Source: JANMEB01 sp041745295 (lineage in GTDB: Bacteria; Planctomycetota; Planctomycetia; Pirellulales; Pirellulaceae). Taken from it: a DNA stretch of 64,000 bases. This document shows positions 40,232 to 48,735 of this stretch, piece by piece. Both the position numbers and the translations under genes were made by a program. The notes beneath the pieces were generated by a model that searched no databases, was not told the origin of the DNA, and saw nothing but the letters and a program-made list of their open reading frames with translations. Numbering within the stretch: position 1 is the stretch's first letter; the number at the start of each line of letters is the position of its first letter. The stretch is taken from assembly GCA_041745295.1 (NCBI GenBank), contig JBGTJE010000020.1, positions 40,536 to 104,535 of the forward strand. Reading direction: 5' to 3'.

Positions 40232-40621
40232 CGAATCAAAGATGGGATCGTCTTGGGGAAGAGGTATCCCCTCGCGCAAATATTGCTCATACAAATGGGG
40301 CATGCTCTCGGGCCAAATATGGAATCGGCCGCGCAAGAATGGCGAAATGCGCCAATCGCCGACGATGCCGTTTTCGCCCAACAATCCCTCGTATTCAACC
40401 CGATGGCGGTTGACGTAGCTCTTGGTCCACATGCAGTGTTGCGTGGGCGGGCTGAACTGTCCGATCAGCGTCCAAGGACCAACATAGTCGATCCCTTCAC
40501 CGCGAATGACTCCCTGTGGGTTGCAGTCCAAGTAGAGTTGCATCCAACCCGGCTCACGACGATGATATTCGAGATAGAAACCAGTCCAATTCCCGGACGT
40601 GATATTTGCGTGGCTGCTCAT
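40178..40621 (-). CDS. Conserved-looking hypothetical protein, 147 residues
   Basis: No signal peptide. The chain is rich in Trp, Tyr and Gly with a regular pattern of strands: G-E-G-I-D-Y-V-G-P-W, later Y-E-G-L-L-G-E-N-G-I-V-G-D-W, suggesting a small beta-barrel or beta-sandwich. I do not recognise a named family. The coding nature is supported by composition and by a clean start at 40621 opposite the App1-type gene. Its 3' end runs 54 bases into the end of the GTPase gene on the other strand. Confidence 0.55.
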   Translation of the reverse strand: MSSHANITSGNWTGFYLEYHRREPGWMQLYLDCNPQGVIRGEGIDYVGPWTLIGQFSPPTQHCMWTKSYVNRHRVEYEGLLGENGIVGDWRISPFLRGRFHIWPESMPHLYEQYLREGIPLPQDDPIFDSLGKNAMCWHGATGAEAL

Positions 40622-40866
40622 TAGGGCTGATCGGGAGTGTGGAAATAGACTATTCTAAACCGTGCCTTGAAACGTAAATCGCGAACGTTAACAATCAGCC
40701 GCAGGGCGGTAGCCCCCGGTTTTTGCCTCGAACTCGGTTCAATAACCGGACGCTAGCGCGTAGCGCCTTATACTTCGCGACAAAGCCGAGGTGCGACGAA
40801 TTACTATTTTCGCGTCGGGCTCGACAAAGACAAGCAAAAACTGCGGCGTTGCTCGCGCCCAAGTTC

Positions 40867-41898
40867 ATGTCCAGCAAACGTCAATCCAATATCGTCATTT
40901 ATCCCGGATACGGCTTTGCCACGAGTCGCGGCGATTTCGCGATTCGCATCTCGGGCGTGGTCTACGAGCACCGCATTCCTTTGGGAATGCGCAAGCAATT
41001 CTTAGTTAATATGTTGGCCCGGGCGATGAAGGCAACGCCGGCCGAAGTCATCGACGAGACGTTTCGCCGACGCGTCGCACCGTTTGTTGCCAAGGCCAAG
41101 GGGGGCGAGCGCATTTCGATCCAGGTTGGACCACGTCGATTCCGTTTGCGGCGTCGCACGCGACGAAGCGGCTGGTTTCGCGGCGGATTCCGCGTTCCGG
41201 CAGCATTAGTTGAACAGCTTCGCAGCTCGGGCGAAATGGTTCAGGACCGCTTGCCGATTCGGGCATGGCTTTCCGCAGACTCTAAAGTGGTCTCGGCGAG
41301 CAACGTTTTCGTTTTGCCGGATCGAGGCGTTTCCATCGTCTCGGATATCGACGACACAATTAAAGAGTCCAACGTGGGAAACCGCCGCGAACTTTTGGCA
41401 AACACTTTTTTGCGCGAATTCCGCTGCATCGATGGGATGGCCGAGCTTTATCAGGCTTGGGCGGCCAAGGGTGCTGCCTTCCATTACGTTTCTTCGAGCC
41501 CCTGGCAGCTGTTTGACCCAATCCTCCAATGGACGTCCAGCGATGGATTTCCAGCGGGCACGCTTCATTTGCGAACTTTTCGCCTACGGGACCAAGTCAT
41601 ACGGCGAAAAGCCAACGCGAAACGCCGCAAGCGCCAATCGATCGCGAAAATGCTAAAGGTCTTTCCCAGGCGCAAGTTCATTTTGATCGGGGATTCGGGG
41701 GAACGCGATCCAGAAATCTACGCCAAAATGTGTGAAAAGTACGGAGACCGAATCGCCGCCGTCTTTATTCGCGACCTCGAAAACCAACCGTTGGGATCGC
41801 AACGATTCACGAAAATGAAATCGCTCGCCTGGCCCACGAATTGCCAAACGTTTGCTTCCCCCGAGGACTTACGCAACCTCTCGGCAAATCTGTTTTAG
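40867..41898 (+). CDS. App1-type phosphatidate phosphatase domain protein
   Basis: A 343-residue protein with the App1 catalytic domain (HAD fold). The phosphatase motif D-I-D-D-T is at residues 160-164, with S-S-S-P-W near 226 and G-D-S-G-E-R-D-P near 275 completing the active site. The first 130 residues are a basic strand-rich domain. In yeast App1 hydrolyses phosphatidic acid at actin sites; bacterial members probably act on lipids or other phosphoesters. The frame is open from 40723, but the ATG at 40867 is preferred because the upstream part has no conserved pattern. Confidence 0.75.
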   Translation: MSSKRQSNIVIYPGYGFATSRGDFAIRISGVVYEHRIPLGMRKQFLVNMLARAMKATPAEVIDETFRRRVAPFVAKAKGGERISIQVGPRRFRLRRRTRRSGWFRGGFRVPAALVEQLRSSGEMVQDRLPIRAWLSADSKVVSASNVFVLPDRGVSIVSDIDDTIKESNVGNRRELLANTFLREFRCIDGMAELYQAWAAKGAAFHYVSSSPWQLFDPILQWTSSDGFPAGTLHLRTFRLRDQVIRRKANAKRRKRQSIAKMLKVFPRRKFILIGDSGERDPEIYAKMCEKYGDRIAAVFIRDLENQPLGSQRFTKMKSLAWPTNCQTFASPEDLRNLSANLF

Positions 41899-41920
41899 GT
41901 GGAATTCCGATCGAATCGGA

Positions 41921-42136
41921 CTGTAGCCCTCTCGCTCAGCGAGCGTTGCCCCAGAACAGCACTGGCAGAGCCAGTGGCACACAAGACCGAAGCGAAATTC
42001 CGTGTGCCACTGGCTCTGCCAGTGTTTTGAAGTCACTTTAAAGCCAAGGCCCGCTCCGCGAGAGGAAGGCGACTTCAGATGACACTCGAAACTGCTCAAG
42101 GGTACAGCTTTCATCACGCGGAGCGTGATGGCTACA
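41921..42136. mobile_element. Element A, copy 1, interrupted by element B
   Basis: Ends CTGTAGCCCTCTCGCTC on the left and CATCACGCGGAGCGTGATGG-CTACA on the right, like the compact copies at 58637 and 59689. Here about 120 bases separate the CTCTCGCTC hairpin start from CGCTCCGCGAGAGG, and that insert carries element B. A 5-base CGCTC occurs on both sides. The 387-base spacer 41899-42285 holds nothing else. Confidence 0.55.
41960..42024. repeat. Element B, copy 1
   Basis: CACTGGCAGAGCCAGTG-GCACAC and its inverted copy GTGTGC-CACTGGCTCTGCCAGTG face each other across 19 bases. Each arm is self-complementary. Another copy, in the opposite arrangement, lies at 47056. Confidence 0.75.
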
Positions 42137-42285
42137 ACCAAACGGACCTGCTGCATGTCATTTTGTAATTGCACCCGCTTCGGCGACGGCTATAATCCAT
42201 TGGGGCGTTACGGGGAGCAGTATAGATGTCAGGCACACATTCAAGGGCACGACATGCCGACGTTGGATGTTTCAAAACCCAACGA

Positions 42286-43113
42286 ATGGAGCATCGGCCG
42301 AAGACGACCCGGTTGTTGACAGTTGCCTTCTTCGCATTCTTCGGCTTGACAAGAGTTTCTTTTGGGCAAGACATCCAAGTCTCGACGCCGCGGGTCGGTA
42401 TCAACGACTCGTACTACGAGGCTATGGGAGTGAATTGGGGCTTCCAATTTGGCGGCCCCTCCTCCCAATTTTTCGGATCCTTCAACCAAGGATCTGCGGG
42501 AAGCGCCATTCCACCGTTTGGCGGATATGACCCCAACGCTTCCGCCCGTTTCGGCTTCAACAGATTCAACAACAATGGCAGCGGATTCTCGCTCGGCTTG
42601 GAAATGGGAAAAGGATCCACGCGCACCATGACGAGCAATTCCCCGAGCGTCGTAGTTCCCAACGGAGGCGTCGGTTCCATTTTCGACGGCAGCTTTCGAC
42701 CGTTTGTCACGGGCGTTATCCCCGTGGTCGGAAATCCCGGCGACACCGTGGAACCCTACACACCGCCCTTTCAAGCGCCGCAATCGTTAGGCAGTCGCTG
42801 GTCGGATATTTTGTCGCCGCAACAAGAATCGCGCCCTTCGCCATCGTCCGATGGAACCTCGACGAATTTCCGCAACGAAAACAGTTCGGCACAACTAGGC
42901 GACTTGAGCGTCGCGGAGTTGCAAGCCCAGCGCGCCGCTCAACAGAGCGAAAAGCTGAGCGAAGTGGACGCCTTCATTGCCGAAGCTCAAGCGTTCGAAA
43001 AGGATGGCAAATACTCGCGGGCGCGGACAAGCTACCGCAAAGCCATCAAGCGCGCGGAAGGCACCCAACGCTACGATTTGCAGCTCAAACTCGAATCGCT
43101 GCTCGATAAATAG
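42286..43113 (+). CDS. Secreted planctomycete protein of unknown function
   Basis: A 275-residue protein with a signal peptide ending near residue 28 (VSFG). The mature part is rich in Gly, Ser, Asn and Phe up to residue 190, likely flexible, and ends in a helical hairpin (AFIAEAQAFEKDGKYSRART) resembling a single TPR. The frame is open from 42226, but the ATG at 42286 places the signal peptide at the N terminus. Role unknown. It converges with the methyltransferase gene, only 4 bases apart. Confidence 0.65.
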   Translation: MEHRPKTTRLLTVAFFAFFGLTRVSFGQDIQVSTPRVGINDSYYEAMGVNWGFQFGGPSSQFFGSFNQGSAGSAIPPFGGYDPNASARFGFNRFNNNGSGFSLGLEMGKGSTRTMTSNSPSVVVPNGGVGSIFDGSFRPFVTGVIPVVGNPGDTVEPYTPPFQAPQSLGSRWSDILSPQQESRPSPSSDGTSTNFRNENSSAQLGDLSVAELQAQRAAQQSEKLSEVDAFIAEAQAFEKDGKYSRARTSYRKAIKRAEGTQRYDLQLKLESLLDK

Positions 43114-43117
43114 CGTT

Positions 43118-43954
43118 CTAGTCGACTTGCGCTTCGCTCCGCTCGATGGTCGATAATCGTCCGAGCAACCCGGTTTTGCGCGCCGCGATAATTTCGACGA
43201 CCCCTTTTTTCTGCCCCCGCATGGCAACGCAATCTTGGGCTATCGGCACCGCTTTCACGTAGAAATGAGTCTTGACGTAGGGAAAACCTAACCACTCCAA
43301 AGCCTTGAGCAAAACTTTGGGACCCGATGGATACCAACTCAATCGATGAACTCCGTCGATCAATGACTCCCCGGGGGTGGGACAAATGAAGAAACATCCG
43401 TTGGCGGGCTCGGGATCGACGACGTTGACGACCGGCGTATTGAGAATCAAGACTTCGCGAGTGAGGTCCCCGGCGACCTTGAGAGTTCGCATCGGATCGG
43501 GTACCAGGTGCAAAAGGCCCTTGAACAACGTGACGTCAAAACGCGGCAGGGGTCGAGCCGCCAACGCATCCAATTCTAACTCGAGAAATTCCATCAGCGG
43601 CAGTTGCCGATACTTTTGGATCAGTCGCGCTTGTCGAATCCAATGGCCACGGGCATCGACGCCCATCGTGCGACCGGCCCCGTTTTCCTTGGCCCAAAAG
43701 CAATACGCTCCACAATTGCAGCCGCAATCGAGAAACGATCGATGCTCCAATCCGTTTGGATAAAGTGTTTTCAGCGTCCGAATGAAGCCCTCTTTGGGAT
43801 TGATCATGCCGATCTTCGGAGCATTGGCTTTGGGAGTTCCGGCGGCATCGCTGGCCGACTTCGACGTGATTCCATGAGCGATTTCGACTTCAATATGCCA
43901 CGGGGCCAGATCGATGACCTCTTGCCGAATTTGGGCCAACTGCGAATCGTTCAT
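43118..43954 (-). CDS. SAM-dependent methyltransferase (CmoB-like)
   Basis: A 278-residue class I methyltransferase related to the CmoB/DUF1698 group. The cofactor loop is L-D-C-G-C-N-C-G-A-Y (CmoB has DIGCxxGYx) and is followed by G-V-D-A-R-G. Two extra Cys in the loop are unusual. The family modifies tRNA U34 or small molecules; the substrate here is not clear. It begins 11 bases before the end of pgk on the same strand. Confidence 0.65.
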   Translation of the reverse strand: MNDSQLAQIRQEVIDLAPWHIEVEIAHGITSKSASDAAGTPKANAPKIGMINPKEGFIRTLKTLYPNGLEHRSFLDCGCNCGAYCFWAKENGAGRTMGVDARGHWIRQARLIQKYRQLPLMEFLELELDALAARPLPRFDVTLFKGLLHLVPDPMRTLKVAGDLTREVLILNTPVVNVVDPEPANGCFFICPTPGESLIDGVHRLSWYPSGPKVLLKALEWLGFPYVKTHFYVKAVPIAQDCVAMRGQKKGVVEIIAARKTGLLGRLSTIERSEAQVD

Positions 43955-43964
43955 GGCGCTGTGC

Positions 43965-45146
43965 TCATGCGTCGTCCAAAATATCTACCGCTCGGAACGA
44001 TTTGCCTTCGAGCATTGCCAAGCTTGCTCCGCCCCCGGTGCTGACGTGGGTGATCTTGTCGGCAAAGCCCAGCTGTTCAATTGCCGCGGCACTGTCTCCA
44101 CCCCCGACGATGCTCACGGCGTCGCTGTCCGCCAATGCCTTGGCGACGGCCCTGGTTCCTTCGTCAAACGGCGGCATTTCAAACACGCCCATCGGGCCAT
44201 TCCACACCACGGTCTTCGCGGCGCGGATGATCTGTTCAAAGTTACGAATGGTTTGGGGGCCGATATCCAAGCCCATGAAGCCGCTCGGGATCGGTCCGCT
44301 GACAACCTGTTTTTTGCAGTCGGCGGTAAATGCGTCGCCGCAATGATGATCACTGGGCAGCACAATCTTGTCCATTCCGCGCGCCAAAAGCTCTCGCGCA
44401 AGATCCAATCGATCGGCCTCTGTTTTGCTCGCCCCTACCGCGATACCCTGCGCCGACAAAAAAGTGTAGGCCATCGCCCCACCGATCAAGATGCGGTCGC
44501 AACGCGTGAGCAAATTGTCGATCACCTTTATCTTATCGGAGACTTTTGCGCCGCCGAGGATCGCCACAAATGGCCGTTCCGGGTCGGCGATCACGTCGCT
44601 TAGGTATTTGATCTCTTTTTCGACCAACAAACCTACAACCTTCGGTTTGGCGTTCATTGCCAGCGGCACGGCGACCATCGAGGCATCTTCGCGATGGCAC
44701 GTTCCAAACGCGTCGTTGCAATAGATGTCGGCCATCTTCGCGAGCGATTGTGCGAATCCCGGATCGCCCGATTTCTCCCCCGCTTCGAACCGTACGTTTT
44801 CCAAAACCAAGACGTCGCCGTTGGTCAACTCGCGCGATTGTCGCTGGACGTCGGCCCCGACGGTGTCCTTGGCAAAGCGCACTGGCCGCCGCAGCAATTC
44901 GCCCAATCGCACTGCCGTCGGCCACAGGCTATATTTCAAATCCGGCGCGCCATCCGGACGGCCCAAATGCGACATGAGAATCAGCCGTCCACCGCGATCC
45001 AGAACGGAGCGAATCGACGGGAGCGCCATTTCGATTCGCCGATCATCGGTAATCTCTCCCGACTCGTCCAAGGGGACATTGAAGTCGACCCGCATGAGAA
45101 CACAGCGATTCTTGGGGTCGATTTGAGCGATCGTCTTTTTGGCCAT
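43965..45146 (-). CDS. pgk: Phosphoglycerate kinase
   Basis: A 393-residue monomeric glycolytic enzyme. The family signature R-V-D-F-N-V-P lies at residues about 18-24, the hinge and nucleotide site include L-G-G-A-K-V, and G-G-G-D-S-A-A near 350 binds the ATP phosphates. It transfers the 1-phosphate of 1,3-bisphosphoglycerate to ADP. The frame extends to 45203, but the ATG at 45146 gives the conserved start. No gapA is adjacent. Confidence 0.95.
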   Translation of the reverse strand: MAKKTIAQIDPKNRCVLMRVDFNVPLDESGEITDDRRIEMALPSIRSVLDRGGRLILMSHLGRPDGAPDLKYSLWPTAVRLGELLRRPVRFAKDTVGADVQRQSRELTNGDVLVLENVRFEAGEKSGDPGFAQSLAKMADIYCNDAFGTCHREDASMVAVPLAMNAKPKVVGLLVEKEIKYLSDVIADPERPFVAILGGAKVSDKIKVIDNLLTRCDRILIGGAMAYTFLSAQGIAVGASKTEADRLDLARELLARGMDKIVLPSDHHCGDAFTADCKKQVVSGPIPSGFMGLDIGPQTIRNFEQIIRAAKTVVWNGPMGVFEMPPFDEGTRAVAKALADSDAVSIVGGGDSAAAIEQLGFADKITHVSTGGGASLAMLEGKSFRAVDILDDA

Positions 45147-45273
45147 CGGCACGAACTCGAGAACTGATAGCAAGATCGGCAACGTAGTATAACGGTTGGA
45201 CATCCGAACAAGCTTGCCACGTGGTCTTTGTTTTATCGATCGGCTTTCGGGCGTTGCGACCGCGCCGCGGTTC

Positions 45274-45376
45274 GGTTAACCCGCCCAAATGACGGCGCGT
45301 GATTAATCCCAGGCCCGTCGCAGATTCCGGGACGAGCTTGACGATCCCAGTAAGCCCGCCTGCGGCGGGGTTAACC
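45274..45376. repeat. GGTTAACCCGCC...GGCGGGGTTAACC inverted repeat
   Basis: Arms of 12-13 bases enclose about 75 bases. It lies in the gap between pgk and the DUF3467 gene. Confidence 0.6.
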
Positions 45377-45403
45377 AAAGATTATGGTTGCCAGCCGCAC
45401 GCT

Positions 45404-45724
45404 CTACGCGTGACTTGCTTCGGGAGTTCGGATCCGCTTTTGAATATCGGTTTCAATATTGCCGAAAACTTCTTCGTGCCGCATGACCGAAACGTGCAGA
45501 GCGTGCAGCAATCGCTTGGCGGTGTAGAAATTCAAGACGATTCGCTGAGTGATTTCGACCGGTTTGTCGTTGGTGCCCATCGGCTGGGCGTTCAGTCCAA
45601 AATCGACAATCAGCTCCTCAGGCGAGCCGGTGACGCGGCAAAAATTCGCGTACGCGCAATGGGCCCGCGATTCGTCGACGGGAATCGGTCGGGGCGGATT
45701 AGGTTTTTTCGTGGGTTCGACCAT
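45404..45724 (-). CDS. DUF3467 domain protein
   Basis: A 106-residue cytosolic protein. The core (A-H-C-A-Y-A-N-F, P-E-E-L-I-V-D-F-G, then R-I-V-L-N-F-Y-T-A-K-R-L-L) fits DUF3467, a small family without known function found in planctomycetes, Bacteroidetes and others. It is probably an independent gene; the 260-base spacer to the asparaginase gene has no further ORF I trust. Confidence 0.75.
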   Translation of the reverse strand: MVEPTKKPNPPRPIPVDESRAHCAYANFCRVTGSPEELIVDFGLNAQPMGTNDKPVEITQRIVLNFYTAKRLLHALHVSVMRHEEVFGNIETDIQKRIRTPEASHA

Positions 45725-45984
45725 GGTTTGGGTTCCTCAAGACTTTTAGGGAATGCGGGGCGGTGTGAATCGTGGTTTCCCGGGATCCGAATCCTTCGCC
45801 GAGACAAGTGGCGACTGCCCGGCTTTCGAATCCGTCGTCGGGTAATTATCACTATGGCTTGGCAAGGGCTCGCAGTTCTGACCAAACGCGTAACGCGACT
45901 CATCAGCACTCGCCAGATTCCTTTCAAGCATGACGATTCAGATCCTTTCCGTCAACCTCGATACGGCCCTCACGAACTTCGCCC

Positions 45985-47004
45985 ATGCGTAAACACGTTC
46001 TCATTATCAACACGGGTGGCACGATCGGGATGCGGCGGACCGCCGACGGTTATCAACCGCAACCCGGTTTTTTGCAGCAACAGATGTCGCAGATTCCGGA
46101 GCTTGCCGATCCGACGATGCCCATCTATGAGATTTTCGAATTCGACCCGGTGCTCGACTCGGCAAACATGACTCCAACGGACTGGCTGCGGATCGGACAA
46201 GAAATCGAGCGCTGCTATTCCCGCTTCGATGGCATTTTGATTCTGCACGGAACCGACACGATGGCCTACACGGCGTCGGCCCTCGCCTTTATGCTGCGCG
46301 GGTTGGACAAGTCCGTGGTGCTGACCGGATCGCAGTTACCGCTGTGCGAACTGCGGAATGACGCGCGCGAAAATTTGATGACCGCGATGATGCTCGCGTC
46401 GCGATTCCGAATTCCCGAAGTCTGCATCTTTTTCGGCAGTCGATTGTTGCGCGGTTGCCGCGCAACCAAGAGCAGTACGTCGCTTTTCGAAGCCTTCGAT
46501 TCGCCGAATTTTTCGCCATTGGGTATCGCAGGAACCGACGTCGAAGTATTTCAGGAGCGCATTCGACCGGTCGCCAACGGGCAATCGTTTCGATTATGTC
46601 CGCTTTCCAACGCGCGCGTCGCGACGCTTCGCCTGTTTCCTGGACTATCGGCGGAAGTCGTCCGGCATACATTGAACCAACCGCTCGAAGCCGTCATCTT
46701 GCAAACCTACGGAGTGGGAAATGGTCCAACCAATAACCAACCGCTGTTGCATGCGATTGCCGATGCCACTCAGCGCGGAATCGTAGTCGTCAACTTGACG
46801 CAATGTCACCAGGGCCACGTTGCGATGGCGGAATACGCGACCGGAGGGGCGCTGGCCGACGCGGGCGTTGTCTCGGGAGTCGACATGACGTTTGAAGCCG
46901 CACTGGCCAAAGTCCAATACTTGTTCGGCCTCAACCTGACCATCGAGGAGATTCGCCGCCAAATTGCACTCGATCTGGCCGGCGAACTCACGGCGAGTCT
47001 ATGA
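45985..47004 (+). CDS. ansA: L-asparaginase, type I
   Basis: A 339-residue asparaginase. The first catalytic threonine is in N-T-G-G-T-I-G-M (about residues 9-16) and the second in H-G-T-D-T-M-A-Y (near 89). No signal peptide, so it is the cytosolic, low-affinity type. It hydrolyses asparagine to aspartate and ammonia. The ATG at 45985 is overlapped by a short upstream frame ending GCGTAA, probably without meaning. Confidence 0.9.
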   Translation: MRKHVLIINTGGTIGMRRTADGYQPQPGFLQQQMSQIPELADPTMPIYEIFEFDPVLDSANMTPTDWLRIGQEIERCYSRFDGILILHGTDTMAYTASALAFMLRGLDKSVVLTGSQLPLCELRNDARENLMTAMMLASRFRIPEVCIFFGSRLLRGCRATKSSTSLFEAFDSPNFSPLGIAGTDVEVFQERIRPVANGQSFRLCPLSNARVATLRLFPGLSAEVVRHTLNQPLEAVILQTYGVGNGPTNNQPLLHAIADATQRGIVVVNLTQCHQGHVAMAEYATGGALADAGVVSGVDMTFEAALAKVQYLFGLNLTIEEIRRQIALDLAGELTASL

Positions 47005-47055
47005 TGGATCGCCGTGAACGAGCGGCCAACATTTGTGCGGACTAACATTTGGTTT

Positions 47056-47130
47056 TGTGTGCCACTGGCTCTGCCAGTGTCTTTTGGATTTGACGTCCAA
47101 AACGGACACTGGCAGAGCCAGTGGCACACA
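47056..47130. repeat. Element B, copy 2
   Basis: GTGTGC-CACTGGCTCTGCCAGTG leads into the inverted CACTGGCAGAGCCAGTG-GCACAC after about 25 bases. The arms match the copy at 41960 but in reverse order, as expected of an inverted element. It lies between the asparaginase and SUMF1 genes. Confidence 0.8.
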
Positions 47131-47215
47131 AGAATAAGAGCCAATTGATAGGCACCCCGTATCGAACGCGCGATCGAATGAATGTTTTTGTTGACGGCTT
47201 ACGGAGGCGTAAAGC

Positions 47216-48433
47216 GTGCGAACTAATCTGACCAGTCGATGCGTGAGAAATTGCCTGACAGTTTGTGCTTCCATTGGCGTGTTCTGTTCGCATGGACTCG
47301 CACAGGATGCGGATGTGAAACTGGGATGGGCCGATCAGAAGCCGGAGAACGAACCGTTTGTGCAAACGGAACAAGGCTACATGGTCTCGTACCGGACCAA
47401 AATTCCGGGGACCGAAATCGAATTCGAAATGGTCCCTATTCCTGGCGGCAAATTCCTGATGGGCAGTCCCGCCGACGAAGAGGACCGCATGGATGACGAA
47501 GGGCCTCAATTCGAAGTCACCGTCGAGCCATTTTGGATCGGAAAATACGAAATCACGTGGGCCGAGTACCGCCGGTTCATGCTGCTGCATGACATCTTCA
47601 AGAAATTTCAAGGAGAAGGGATTCGCAAAGTCGCCGACGACCGCGGCCTGGATGTTGTGACTGCGCCTTCATCGCTTTACGATCCGAGTTTTACGTTCCA
47701 AGCTGGCTCCGACGATCGCGGCCCCGCCGCCACGATGACGCAATACGCCGCAAAGCAATACACCAAATGGCTCGGCCTGACTTCGCGGCAATACTATCGG
47801 CTACCGACCGAAGCCGAATGGGAATACGCGTGTCGTGCGGGAACCACCACGCGGTATTCGTTTGGCGACGACGTCGAAGAACTGGACGACTACGCTTGGC
47901 ATGAGGAAAACTCTGACGGAAGCCGCCACGATGTGGGGGGAAAGAAGCCCAATCCGTGGGGACTTTACGACATGCACGGCAACGTCGCGGAATGGGTCTT
48001 GGACGAGTACACCGATTCGGGTTACGCCAAGTTCAACGGCGAGCCGCAAACGATTGAATCGGCCTTTCAGCAACCGACAAAGCTCTATCCGCGCGTCGTG
48101 CGCGGAGGCTCGTTTGACTTGGCCACCGAAGACTGCCGCTCGGCCGCGCGGCTTGGTTCCGAGGATCGCGATTGGAAAGAAGAAGATCCTAACTTTCCCA
48201 AGAGTCCCTGGTGGTACACCACCGAGCCGGCGACCGGTGTTGGCTTTCGACTTGTGCGACCCATGCGAGTTCCCGCGACGCGCGAGTCCCAAGAAGCTTT
48301 TTGGAAAGCCGATGTCCCCTCGATTCTCGACGACGTGATTCAGCGCGTCCGCCAAGAAGGGCGCGGGGCGCTGGGAATCGTCGATGAAGAATTACCGGCA
48401 GTGATCCAAGAACGTTTTCCGAAGAAAAATTGA
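47216..48433 (+). CDS. Secreted SUMF1/FGE-domain protein without the catalytic Cys pair
   Basis: A 405-residue protein with a signal peptide ending near residue 29 (HGLAQ) and a formylglycine-generating-enzyme fold: M-V-P-I-P-G-G-K-F near 73, the E-I-T-W-A-E-Y segment, R-L-P-T-E-A-E-W-E-Y near 203, G-N-V-A-E-W-V near 260, and V-V-R-G-G-S-F near 298. Real FGEs have two Cys shortly after that last motif; here only one Cys occurs there. It is more likely a binding or structural protein. A GTG at 47216 is the start. Confidence 0.8.
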   Translation: MRTNLTSRCVRNCLTVCASIGVFCSHGLAQDADVKLGWADQKPENEPFVQTEQGYMVSYRTKIPGTEIEFEMVPIPGGKFLMGSPADEEDRMDDEGPQFEVTVEPFWIGKYEITWAEYRRFMLLHDIFKKFQGEGIRKVADDRGLDVVTAPSSLYDPSFTFQAGSDDRGPAATMTQYAAKQYTKWLGLTSRQYYRLPTEAEWEYACRAGTTTRYSFGDDVEELDDYAWHEENSDGSRHDVGGKKPNPWGLYDMHGNVAEWVLDEYTDSGYAKFNGEPQTIESAFQQPTKLYPRVVRGGSFDLATEDCRSAARLGSEDRDWKEEDPNFPKSPWWYTTEPATGVGFRLVRPMRVPATRESQEAFWKADVPSILDDVIQRVRQEGRGALGIVDEELPAVIQERFPKKN

Positions 48434-48513
48434 TTGCCGCGAGTTTTTGTTGATCCTGTTCGCTGGATCGGGCCGGGAGACCTTCGGTCGCAACAGGTGC
48501 GGGGTCAGGAGAC

Positions 48514-48665
48514 GACTGCTGTAAACTTCTTCAACCGGCAAAACTCACTATGAAATAAGGAATTGCGGAAAACTGGCGCGCAAGACTGCACTTGACACAT
48601 AACCTTCGCGACAGCAACACGATTTTTCCAGGGAAGTCCGGGTTCCAAACATGTTTACAGCAGTA
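48514..48665. mobile_element. 152-bp MITE-like element with TIRs and target duplication
   Basis: The ends are GACTGCTGTAAAC and GTTTACAGCAGTA, which are inverted copies over 12 bases. Immediately outside each end stands the same 10 bases, GTCAGGAGAC (48504-48513 and 48666-48675). This is the footprint of a transposition event. The element has no ORF and would need a transposase in trans. It landed in a GGAGACC-type repeat. The 302-base spacer 48434-48735 contains no gene. Confidence 0.85.
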
Positions 48666-48735
48666 GTCAGGAGACCCGCGCACAGCGCGGGGGATACCAA
48701 CTCACTGCGTGAATGCTTCGATACGTTAGTTGAGT

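Noticed and set aside
45746..45931. 61-residue minus-strand ORF between the DUF3467 and asparaginase genes
   Set aside because: Low-complexity, Ser/Pro-rich, no recognisable motif; coding use not convincing.
45930..45992. 20-codon upstream ORF overlapping the asparaginase start
   Set aside because: Considered as a translational control ORF, but no ribosome site or codon pattern supports it.
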